From Actinomyces sp. oral taxon 448 str. F0400 (GTDB taxonomy: Bacteria; Actinomycetota; Actinomycetes; Actinomycetales; Actinomycetaceae): DNA of 64,000 nucleotides. The DNA lies in NCBI RefSeq assembly GCF_000220835.1, contig NZ_GL985606.1, forward strand, positions 604,625-668,624, in the 5' to 3' direction. The notes under the pieces were generated by a model. The model saw nothing but the letters and a program-made list of their open reading frames with translations. It had not been told where the DNA came from and made no database searches. Both the position numbers and the translations under genes were made by a program. The stretch's first letter is position 1, and each line of letters starts with the position of its first letter. Of the stretch, positions 28,901 through 35,815 are shown one piece after another.

Positions 28901-29128
28901 CAGCTCCGAAAGGCCCTGCACTGTGATGAGCGTGCCGTCGCTGGTTTGCGAGATCTGGGTGACGAGCCAGTCCTCATCGCGCACTCGCACCACCGAACCC
29001 GGGGCGACGTCGAGGGACGGGGTCTCCGGCGACGGCGAAGCGGGCGCAGCCGGGCCGGGCGCCGGCGGAGCTGCGGGGGACGGCGCAGTGGAGGCGGCGT
29101 TGGGAGGGACGGCTGTAGTCACAGGCAT
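25952..29128 (-). CDS. SNF2/RapA-type helicase (DrmD-like)
   Basis: A 1058-residue SF2 ATPase. After a Pro/Ala-rich start, residues about 40-100 form a small beta-rich domain (GSVVRVRDEDWLVTQIS). Walker A is DTVGLGKT near residue 172, the DESH box VVIDESHN near 272, and the SNF2 C-terminal motifs TGDVASEGVNLHAQCHELIHYDIPW and EQRNGRIDRYGQ near 560-590. This layout matches DISARM DrmD. The ATG at 29128 is chosen; a TTG at 29212 would add 28 residues. It is the first gene of the run SNF2, methylase, TIR, SLATT, with a one-base overlap to the methylase. Confidence 0.83.
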   Translation of the reverse strand: MPVTTAVPPNAASTAPSPAAPPAPGPAAPASPSPETPSLDVAPGSVVRVRDEDWLVTQISQTSDGTLITVQGLSELVQDTTAQFSAGIDRIEPVDPRRTRVVADTSTRHRLSRLWLEATLRKTALPASSTDLAVVGGVLADPLPYQLTAVRQALDPASLRPRILLADTVGLGKTLEIGMILAELVRRGRGERILIVTPRHVLEQMQHEMWSRFALPFVRLDSLGIQRVRRSVPATRNPFSVFRRSIISIDTLKSDRYLNHLRRQRWDAVVIDESHNVTNRGTLNNRLADILARQTDALVLASATPHNGDPTSFAELIRLLEPTAVHANGTLDKEAVRRLVIRRHRHSDEVRDVVGGRWRERLVPVNRLVMPSPAEDAVASELSRVWLHRPDGAAAPGAVPGATARAGDALFSWTLAKAFLSSPAALIETIDQRVNRRRQRAASEEDLTTSEQTRALTRLRALAARADAADSGKYRALLAELARIGIGPRSTERVVVFAERIATLTWLAEHLRADLGLPEEAVRIMHGSLSDVEQQEVVEDFRQSHTPVRILVTGDVASEGVNLHAQCHELIHYDIPWSLIRIEQRNGRIDRYGQETSPQITTLLLSPSDPGFSGDVRVLTRLMEKEDQAHRALGDAASLMGLYSGEKEEAAIREALAAGTDIDEVVPDADERSALDPMAALFATLTGTAEARADGAAVAGSDIGARPGAAADLGTPAGRDQAGPGAPADSLPTAPGSGSAAPLPTSTLYATQLDYLRQALIELYERPEEKELARSDGGGVSWREHPTQHIAELVPPAGLRRRLSVLPQSYLRERRVQEHLLLATTQKKGARLLADALRDSSDSSWPEAHYLGPLHPVLEWAGDRVLARLGRSSVFAVRGEVEAPTVLLMGTLTNRAGRMVSLVSVSAAFPFLDLEAARAELAAGRRPEAVAIARVHSSPADMFEAAGVTHELTNSGVTADPALLESLIAPAVDGAESQMRLTVEAARTQAQVRVEAWASHADAWDDEAGSLIQNRQLRAQRSMVKEEQELMTQHLPAHTLVRPLLVVVPADFGTEEER

Positions 29129-29471
29129 GATCCTAGAGAGGACCACCGACACGGCGGAGCCGCTGCTGAGGCGGAACCGATCCGTGACCTCGGGGCGCGG
29201 GTCTTCCGCCAATCATGAAGACTCAAGACTAGTGCGGGCCGTTTAGTGCGGGCTTCCGTCGGATTGGCGAGGGATCCTATGCGCAGGAGCGTGGCACCGA
29301 GGTCGTCTGCGTGGTTGTGCTCTCCGAGTCGGTGAGAACTGGCGGGGGTCGGCGAAGAGGAGTCGGCGGTGGTTTCTGCTTCCGATCGGGGTCGGGAGCG
29401 CTCGCACTCGTGCTACGAGTCGCGTGCCGTCGAGCCGTGCCTCGTCGTGCAGGCGGTGATTAGACGGTGAT
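29129..29471. other. Intergenic region upstream of the SNF2 operon
   Basis: About 340 bases without a convincing gene, so it must hold the promoter of the minus-strand defence operon. It contains a direct repeat of TAGTGCGGGC (near 29230 and 29245) and a hairpin ACTCGT-N3-ACGAGT near 29409-29423. No clear -35/-10 pair was found. Confidence 0.4.
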
Positions 29472-29591
29472 TGTCCAAATCTGTCGCAAAGGGGCTCACG
29501 AGCCCCTCATGTCGCCGACGGAACCGCGGAATCATGTGGTTTCACGTCGTCCGCCCGCGCCCAATCGTGGCCTTTGTGACAGATTTGGACA
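29472..29591 (-). repeat. 120-bp structured palindromic repeat, copy A (inverted)
   Basis: It begins TGTCCAAATCTGTCGCAAAG and ends with its near-complement CTTTGTGACAGATTTGGACA, so the arms form a stem of about 20 bp with one G-T wobble. Inside are GGGGCTC-AC-GAGCCCC and AACCGC-N8-GTGGTT hairpins. It is the same length as copies B and C but in opposite orientation. It sits at the broken 5' side of the DrmC-like remnant. Confidence 0.85.
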
Positions 29592-29639
29592 CCAGAGCGA
29601 TTCTGGCGCCCAATGCGGCCTCGGGGCCGGATTACCGCC

Positions 29640-29953
29640 AGTGCCTCTCCCTCGAGGGCTCGCCGCCGCAGAGCTGCAGGCGTGCGCCTCGCCCCGAACC
29701 GATGCAGCAGGCCGTTATCCTACGCCCGGCCGTCGATGACAAGGGCCGGCGCATGCGCAACCACGCCAAGTTCCTCGTCGTCGACCACCAGATCCTCGTC
29801 GTGACGAGCGCCAATCTCTCCTTGAGCGCAGAGGAGCGCAACGTCGAGTTGGGCCTGCGGATCGACGATCCGCTCCTCGCTCGCGCAGTCGAGGACCAGA
29901 TGCGCGCCCTGGAGGACGTCAGGATCTACGAGCGGGTCGGCGGGAAGGGGTAG
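29640..29953 (+). pseudogene. 3' remnant of a phospholipase D-like gene (DrmC-like)
   Basis: Only the last part of the protein is recognisable. It has the PLD catalytic motif HAKFLVVD (HxKx4D) followed by VTSANLSLSAEERNVELGLRIDDPLLARAVEDQM, as at the C-terminus of DISARM DrmC proteins. The N-terminal half with the first HKD motif is absent. The open frame continues back into repeat copy A, which supplies no PLD sequence. It points away from the SNF2 operon. Probably a dead relic of a once fuller DISARM-like locus, although a short product could still be made. Confidence 0.7.
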
Positions 29954-30177
29954 CCCGAACGTCTATTGAGCCGGGAGGCGATCTGGCGGCCATCTATTCC
30001 CGGCTCCTGGACGGCGAGCACAGCCTGCCTGGCGGGCGGCGTCGATGGGCGGCGACGAGCGGTGCATCGTTCCGCCCCGGGCCGGTCGTCATCCCCGGGC
30101 CGGTCATCATGCGGTCCAGTGCATCCGAACCACGCGAATCGTCCCCTCGGGCCGGGGTCGCGAGGCAGAATCCTGGT

Positions 30178-33100
30178 ATGGGAATGGACCCTGCCCCTGA
30201 TGACCGCCTTCGGACCCTGCAGTACTGGTGGATGCTCGAGCTGTTCAGCCCGCAGAAGGTGCCGAAGCCAATCAAACAATCGACACGTCCGGAAGGCCGC
30301 CAGGTCATCGAGTGGCGGCCAGGTGAGCCCTTGCCGTGGTGGTCCCTGCGCCCGCCGGCACCGGTGGGCAGAACGAGACGGAGGTGGCAGCACACCGTCT
30401 ACCTCGGCCTGTACGACCTCGAGGACGTCTACCAGTACTTGCATCACGCCTTCGCCGAGGACCGGGACGCCTACGACGAGCGCCGTGCCGGGGTCAGCGC
30501 CTGCGCGGCGGTCATGCTCGACGACCGCGGGGTGCTGATGGTCGATTCCGCGACGCTCTCCTCGGCGCTGTGGGCCGTCGCTCGGATCAGGGACTCCGGC
30601 GCGGCGCCGAGCCCGCAATGGGCGGGCGGATTTTCCCTGGCCGCCCAGGAGTTCAAGGAGGAGGTGGACGTCGTCGAGGGACTCCGCCGCGAGGCGGCCC
30701 GGGCCGAGAAGGCCCCGCCCCAGGACGAGGACTCTCTGTGGACGCTGCTGCACATCGCCCACGAGGCCTCGGGGATCGCCGGCACGCCCCGGCTGGCCGG
30801 CCAGCGGATCGTCATCTCATCGGTCGCCGTCTCCGATCGCCGCACCGGCGGCGCCGCTGCGGACATCGACTTCCTCAACAGCTTCTTCCTCGACGACCTC
30901 GCGGCCGTGCAGGTGGCCCTGACGAACGGCCGCTGCTCGCCGGCGCTGTCGGAGTACCTGACCGCCGACGCCCTGCTCCCCACCGATCTGCGGTCGGACG
31001 TCATGACGGAGCACGCCGTCGTCGACGCCGGGGTCGGGATCGACCGGCTGCCGAAGGGGCGATGGCCCTCCAACCCCGAGCACGGACTGGCGCTGCGGCA
31101 GCAGTTCGCCGTCAACCGGGCATTGGACGACCTGTCCGGGACTCGCGGCCTCATGGGCGTCAACGGGCCGCCCGGCACCGGCAAGACGACGATGCTGCGC
31201 GACATCCTCGCCGGCAACGTCGTTGAGCGCGCACGACGTCTCGCCTCCTTGCAGCGCCCCGAGCACGCCTTCACGGCGACCACGCACCGGTGGTCGTCCA
31301 GCGACGGATACTCGCGCACGATCCGCCAGCTGCGCCCGGAGCTCACCGGATTCGAGATGGTCGTCGCCTCGGCGAACAACGCCGCCGTCGAGAACATCAG
31401 CGTCGAGATCCCCGCCCGAGAGGCGATCGCCGCCCGGTGGAGGGACGACGCCGACTACTTCGCGGATATCGCCTCCGCGATCCTGGCGACCGCCGTCGCC
31501 GGTGCAGAAGAGGGGGAGACGCCGGAAGGAGCAGAGCGGACAGAAGGAGCAGAAGGATCAGACCGGAGGGCCTGGGGACTGGTCGCCGCCCGACTGGGCA
31601 ACAAACGGAACCGGGCAGACTTCCGGTCGGCGTTCTGGTTCGACGCCGTCGACCCGCGCACGAGGCAGCGCGTCCCGGCAGCTGCCCCGCGCATGCAGAC
31701 GCGTTTGAGTCAGTGGCGGGATGGGACGGCGCCGCGCACCGACTGGTCGCGGGCGCGGGAGGACTTCCGCCGGGCCGAGCGGCGCGTCGATGAGCTCCTC
31801 GCGCAGCGGCGGGCCGCCCAGGATCGCCTGAACCGTCTGGAGGCCATCCTCCGGGAGGAGGACGAGCTCGCCGCGCAGGCGCAGGGGCGGGGGGCCGAGG
31901 TCTCCGCGGCTGTTGGCGAGAGCCGCGCGTACGCGGCCGCCGTCGAGCGCGCGGCGGCGGAGTGCTCCGAGGCGCGCACGGTCCGGGACCGGCAGGTCGA
32001 GACCAGGCCCGGGGCGCTCGAGACGCTCTTCACCCTGGGACGCGCCGTCCGCGAGTGGAGGGCGCGGCTGGAGCCGCTTGAGGGCCGGTTGCGAGCGGCG
32101 GAGCAGCACTGGCGGCAGACGCGCGACCATGCGCAGTACCTCGACGGACGGGCGCGCCGGCTGTCGGAGGAAGTGACGACTCTCGAAGCAAGGCGCCTGC
32201 AGGCGGTCCGGGAGGCGACCGAACTGCGCTCGCGGGTGGCCGCGGACCGTGATGCGTACGGGCCCGCATACCCTGAGCGGACCCGGGCGGGGAAGGCCCG
32301 TGAGAAGAGCACCCCGTGGCTCGACGCCCGGCTCGACGAGGCTCGCTCTGAATTGTTCCTGGCGGCCATGCGTCTCCACGAGGACTTCCTGGCCAACGCG
32401 GCCGGTGACATGCTGAAGGGGCTGCGCGCGGCCATCGAGGTGGTGTCCGGCGCCCACCCGCGCAACCTGGAGCCCGAGAAGCTACTGGCGGCGTGGCAGA
32501 CTTTCTTCCTGGCCGTGCCGATGGTCTCGACGACCTTCGCCTCCGTCGGCCGCATGTTCGCGGGTCTTGGGGCCGAGTCCCTCGGCTGGCTGCTCATCGA
32601 CGAGGCCGGGCAGGCGCCCCCGCAGTACGCCGTCGGGGGGATCTGGCGCGCCCAGCGGGTCATCGCCGTCGGCGACCCGCTGCAGCTGCAGCCGGTTGTC
32701 ACCATGCCGCGCAAGGCCCAGCGCGACATCGCCGCCGCCTTCCACGTCTCCCCGACATGGATTCCGCCGCGGGCGTCGGTCCAGACCCTGGCTGACCGCA
32801 TGTCGCGCGACGGCACCGCCCTGCGTCAGGGCGAGGAGTCGGTGTGGGTGAGCATGCCGCTGACGGTGCACCGCCGATGCGATGACCCGATGTTCAGCCT
32901 GTGCAACAGGATGGCCTATGACGGCATGATGGTCAGCGCGGTCCATCGTCGTCTGGACGACCCCGAGCACCCCGACCTCTTCGACGGGCCGGACGGCGAG
33001 CCGAGGATTCTGGCGAGCCAGTGGTTCGATGTCCCGGCGACCACGTCCGGGACACATCTTCAGGACGAACAGATCGTGCAGGTGCGCCGCCTGCTCGAGG

Positions 33101-33462
33101 ACCTCGGGGATCAGGGCATCGCCACCTCGCAGATGATCGCGATCTCGCCTTTCCGGGTGGTGGCCGACAAGCTGGAGTCCCTTGGGCGGCAGTACCCGGG
33201 GTTGCGCGGCGGCACGATCCACACCGCACAGGGCAGGGAGGCCGACGTCGTGTTCCTCGTTCTGGGAGGGGACCCGAGCGCCCCCGGGGCGAAAGGCTGG
33301 GCCTCGTCGACCGTCAACCTCGTCAATGTCGCCGTGAGCCGGGCGAAGCGGCGCCTCTACGTCATCGGCGACCGCGCGGCCTGGGCGCCGTACCCCTACT
33401 TCAACGGGCTCGCCGCCGCGCTCGGCCGTCAGCCTGGCGCGGCCCCGGAGGCGGGAGGCTGA
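30178..33462 (+). CDS. Large SF1 (UPF1/Dna2-like) AAA helicase
   Basis: A protein of about 1094 residues. Walker A GPPGTGKTTM is near residue 330, Walker B LLIDEAGQA near 807, then AVGDPLQLQPV, and at the C-terminus IHTAQGREADVVFLVL and NVAVSRAKRRLYVIGD (motifs V and VI). Between motifs I and II lies a long insertion, with many Arg/Glu/Ala heptads around 520-730 that suggest a coiled coil. The N-terminal ~300 residues (TLQYWWMLELFSPQKV...) are of unknown function. Such helicases are common in defence islands. The ATG at 30178 is chosen since conserved-looking sequence begins there; another ATG lies two codons on, and 30109 is also open. No strong ribosome-binding site is visible. Confidence 0.8.
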   Translation: MGMDPAPDDRLRTLQYWWMLELFSPQKVPKPIKQSTRPEGRQVIEWRPGEPLPWWSLRPPAPVGRTRRRWQHTVYLGLYDLEDVYQYLHHAFAEDRDAYDERRAGVSACAAVMLDDRGVLMVDSATLSSALWAVARIRDSGAAPSPQWAGGFSLAAQEFKEEVDVVEGLRREAARAEKAPPQDEDSLWTLLHIAHEASGIAGTPRLAGQRIVISSVAVSDRRTGGAAADIDFLNSFFLDDLAAVQVALTNGRCSPALSEYLTADALLPTDLRSDVMTEHAVVDAGVGIDRLPKGRWPSNPEHGLALRQQFAVNRALDDLSGTRGLMGVNGPPGTGKTTMLRDILAGNVVERARRLASLQRPEHAFTATTHRWSSSDGYSRTIRQLRPELTGFEMVVASANNAAVENISVEIPAREAIAARWRDDADYFADIASAILATAVAGAEEGETPEGAERTEGAEGSDRRAWGLVAARLGNKRNRADFRSAFWFDAVDPRTRQRVPAAAPRMQTRLSQWRDGTAPRTDWSRAREDFRRAERRVDELLAQRRAAQDRLNRLEAILREEDELAAQAQGRGAEVSAAVGESRAYAAAVERAAAECSEARTVRDRQVETRPGALETLFTLGRAVREWRARLEPLEGRLRAAEQHWRQTRDHAQYLDGRARRLSEEVTTLEARRLQAVREATELRSRVAADRDAYGPAYPERTRAGKAREKSTPWLDARLDEARSELFLAAMRLHEDFLANAAGDMLKGLRAAIEVVSGAHPRNLEPEKLLAAWQTFFLAVPMVSTTFASVGRMFAGLGAESLGWLLIDEAGQAPPQYAVGGIWRAQRVIAVGDPLQLQPVVTMPRKAQRDIAAAFHVSPTWIPPRASVQTLADRMSRDGTALRQGEESVWVSMPLTVHRRCDDPMFSLCNRMAYDGMMVSAVHRRLDDPEHPDLFDGPDGEPRILASQWFDVPATTSGTHLQDEQIVQVRRLLEDLGDQGIATSQMIAISPFRVVADKLESLGRQYPGLRGGTIHTAQGREADVVFLVLGGDPSAPGAKGWASSTVNLVNVAVSRAKRRLYVIGDRAAWAPYPYFNGLAAALGRQPGAAPEAGG

Positions 33463-33591
33463 GCACGGGTCGGTGAGGGTCGGCGGAGATCGGTGAGGGC
33501 GAGGCGGCGGAGGTCGCTCACCCGCCCGGCGCAAGCTACACCTCTCCTCAATGGATCGGCGGTTCCATAACGTGCTGCATTGCCCTTCAAT

Positions 33592-33604
33592 AGACCGAAG
33601 GTCT
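33592..33604. promoter_or_regulatory. Short operator-like palindrome
   Basis: AGACC-N3-GGTCT within an AT-rich patch (AATAGACC...GTCTGTTATT), about 90 bases before the aldo/keto reductase remnant. It has the shape of a TetR-family operator and is probably the leftover control site of the lost gene. The rest of 33463-33680 shows only G-rich direct repeats of GGTCGG and no gene. Confidence 0.4.
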
Positions 33605-33689
33605 GTTATTGGTGGCGGGTCGTCGCGGCCCGGTGACCCGCTTCCGCCCACTGACTGTTTCGGCCGTCGCCCGACCGCTGAAAGGAACC

Positions 33690-33780
33690 GCCCACGGAGG
33701 ACGTCACCCTGAACAACGGCGTGAGATGCCGATCCTGGGCCTCGGCGTCTTCCAGATCCCCGAGCCCGAGACCGAGGCCA
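33690..33780 (+). pseudogene. 5' remnant of an aldo/keto reductase gene
   Basis: The reading VTLNNGV, then after a one-base deletion EMPILGLGVFQIPEPE, is the diagnostic N-terminus of aldo/keto reductases. Homology ends abruptly near 33780, where an MFS-like sequence begins. The rest of the reductase is missing. Confidence 0.6.
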
Positions 33781-33789
33781 CCGTTCGCT

Positions 33790-34200
33790 CAGATGCGACC
33801 GGACAGTTCGTACTGGGCCCTCGTCGTCCCGGCCCACGCCCTCACGGGGATCGGGCTGGGAATCATGTTCAACTCCGGGTCCAACACCGCCACCCCTCGG
33901 TCTGGCGACATCGGACACCGGCATCGGCGCAGCGGTCTACAGCACCTTCCAGCAGCTGGGCGGAGCCACCGGCACCGCGCTGATGAACACCATCGCGACC
34001 TCGGCGACCGCCGCCTGGCTCCTCAGCCACCCGGCGGGGGCCGGGCAGTCCGGCGGCTCCGCCGCGGGGACGGTCCACGGCTACAGCGTCGCGTTCTGGG
34101 CCTCGTCGGCCATCTCCTCGTCGCCGCGGCGCTCGCGGCCCTGCTCATCCGCGCTCCCCGGCCCGAGGGCGGCCAAGTGATGGCCGGGCGGCTAGCGTTC
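33790..34200 (+). pseudogene. 3' remnant of a DHA2-type MFS drug transporter
   Basis: In one frame WALVVPAHALTGIGLGIMF..SNTAT, then after a frameshift DIGTGIGAAVYSTFQQLGGATGTALMNTIATSA, then after another frameshift VAAALAALLIRAP. Together these are the last three or four membrane segments of a DHA2 exporter. The start and at least two reading-frame joins are lost. It is joined directly to the aldo/keto reductase fragment, so a deletion removed everything between. Confidence 0.65.
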
Positions 34201-34305
34201 TCCTCCCGCACCGCCCCGTGGTCGGGGCGGTGACCGGAGCGGGTGCGCTCGGGCTCGTTGAAGGTCGCGGGTCGCGTGCTGTGGATGGCCGAAAGGGTCG
34301 CCGGT

Positions 34306-34425
34306 TGTCTAAATCTGTTGCAAAGGCCGTTGCGGGGTCCGGGTGGCTGAGATGAAACCGCATGATTCCGCGGTTCTGTCACCAGTGCATGGGGTTCGCG
34401 GGCGCCTTTGCAACAGATTTGGACA
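34306..34425 (+). repeat. 120-bp structured palindromic repeat, copy B
   Basis: It begins TGTCTAAATCTGTTGCAAAG and ends CTTTGCAACAGATTTGGACA. Relative to copy C both arms changed (TTGCAA instead of TCACAA), which keeps the stem paired. The central AACCGC-N8-GCGGTT hairpin is conserved. Confidence 0.85.
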
Positions 34426-34638
34426 TCGTGCGTGAGTCCGGGGTCCGATTCGGGCCCGGCGCCGGTTCGTGGAGAGGGCCCTGAGCCGGGGCCGCCGGTC
34501 GCTGAACCGCGTGTGCGCGGCTCGATCCCCGGATTGGTGTGACGAGCCGGGCTCCACAAGCAGGGCTCCGCGCCACCTGTTCACAGGGCTCGATCCGGAA
34601 TATTGCCGCTCCCTTACCCGGTGCGCAGCAATGGACTC

Positions 34639-35472
34639 ATGCACGACGATCTCCTCGCCCTCGTGCGCGGCTGCTACGGCGCAGTGCGCATACGGGACCT
34701 CGGACTGAATCGCACCCAACGGCGTCACCTTGCCGCTCTCGTCGAGGCGGGCGATCTCACCGCCCACGAGCACGGCGTCATCAGCATTCCGGGCACCGAC
34801 CGCGCCCTCGTTCTAGCCCGTATTCATGGCGGACTTCTCACCTGCCAGGCCGCCATGAGCCACTACGGCCTGCCGGTGGCTCAGGGTCGCGAGCAAGTTC
34901 ATCTCGTCGTCCCGGGCAGGGGACGCTTCGCCGCACTGGGGCGCGAGGTTCTCCATGCCGACCGGAACCAGTCCCAGCCGTCGCCCACGTCCTTCCCGGT
35001 GCAGTCGCTTCCCGAGGCCCTGGCGCGTTTCCTGCGCTGCCATGCCCGGGACGACTCCCCGCTCATCGCTCTTGACGCCGCCCTCCATGACGAGCGGGTC
35101 ACGGCCGAGCAGGTCCGCGCGCTGCTGCGCGGTCCCGGCTCGGTCAGGGCGCTCGCCCGACTCGATCGCGCGAGTGCCCGGTCGCGATCTCCCCTGGAGA
35201 CGCTGGCGCGAATAGACCTCGAGGCCGCAGGTCTGACTCTCGAGGACGGGGTGGATGTCGAGGGTGTCGGTGAGGTGGACCTGGTGGTCGAGGGGCGGAT
35301 TGTCGTGGAGCTCGACGGCTACACCTATCACTGCGACGAGTATCAATTCACCCTCGATAGGTGGCGCGACCGCCGGCTCGTCGCCCGCGGCTACCTGCCT
35401 CTGCGCTTCACGCGGAAGGAGGTCTACGCGCATCAGGTCGTTCCGGACGTTCTGAAGACCCTCAATCGCTGA
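34639..35472 (+). CDS. DUF559/Vsr-like endonuclease-fold protein with AbiEi-like N-terminus
   Basis: A 277-residue protein of a type common in actinobacteria. The N-terminal half resembles an AbiEi-like winged-helix region (LLALVRGCYGAVRIRDL, QRRHLAALVEAGDLTAHEHGVISIP). The C-terminal ~90 residues are a Vsr/DUF559 nuclease-like domain: VDLVVEGRIVVELDGYTYH, then DRWRDRRLVARGYLPLRFTRKEVY, giving the D...E-x-D-G...D/R pattern of PD-(D/E)XK enzymes. The ATG at 34639 is chosen; a TTG at 34603 is also open. It lies between repeat copies B and C. Role unknown; DNA repair or defence is possible. Confidence 0.72.
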   Translation: MHDDLLALVRGCYGAVRIRDLGLNRTQRRHLAALVEAGDLTAHEHGVISIPGTDRALVLARIHGGLLTCQAAMSHYGLPVAQGREQVHLVVPGRGRFAALGREVLHADRNQSQPSPTSFPVQSLPEALARFLRCHARDDSPLIALDAALHDERVTAEQVRALLRGPGSVRALARLDRASARSRSPLETLARIDLEAAGLTLEDGVDVEGVGEVDLVVEGRIVVELDGYTYHCDEYQFTLDRWRDRRLVARGYLPLRFTRKEVYAHQVVPDVLKTLNR

Positions 35473-35476
35473 AGAA

Positions 35477-35596
35477 TGTCCAAATCTGTCACAAAGGCCG
35501 CGGTTGGGCGCGGGCGGGCGATGTGAAACCGCATGATTCCGCGGTTCTGCCGGCGACGTGAGGGGCTCGTGAGCCCTTTTGTGACAGATTTGGACA
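35477..35596 (+). repeat. 120-bp structured palindromic repeat, copy C
   Basis: It begins TGTCCAAATCTGTCACAAAG and ends TTGTGACAGATTTGGACA, with the internal GGGCTC-N2-GAGCCC and AACCGC-N8-GCGGTT hairpins. It starts five bases after the stop of the DUF559-like gene, so it may act as that gene's transcript end. Confidence 0.85.
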
Positions 35597-35633
35597 TGGA
35601 TGCCTCTTCAGCGGAGGCCATTGGAGCCGACCG

Positions 35634-35760
35634 GGCCCTGGAGGCCTGGGCGCGCCGGAGCCCGGGCCCCGGAGGCTTGGGCGCGCCACGTTCCGGGGCG
35701 CCCTGGAGGCCTGGGCGCGCCGGGGCCCCGGAGGCCGGGACCCGCCACGGTCCGGGACCC
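35634..35760. repeat. Degenerate GC-rich tandem repeat
   Basis: Two imperfect copies of a roughly 65-bp unit starting CCCTGGAGGCCTGGGCGCGC at about 35637 and 35702, each containing a CCCCGGAGGC sub-repeat, plus shorter partial copies. Non-coding; it fills the space between repeat copy C and the end of ttdT. Confidence 0.55.
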
Positions 35761-35815
35761 GCCGGAGGCGGGGGCGCGCACATTCCGACCCGACCGACCC
35801 CGCACCACTCACCGC

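Noticed and set aside
29471-29620. N-terminal part of the DrmC-like open frame as real protein
   Set aside because: These codons lie in the palindromic repeat; the same translated sequence appears in unrelated frames through copies B and C, so it is repeat DNA read through by chance.
9513-29953. Complete DISARM or complete BREX system
   Set aside because: DrmC is truncated, no separate DrmB is seen, the DUF1998 helicase is in a different operon, and PglZ, BrxC and BrxL are absent. Only a DISARM-like subset can be claimed.
35634-35760. Possible CRISPR array
   Set aside because: The repeats are imperfect, contiguous and GC-rich with no unique spacers, and no cas genes are present.
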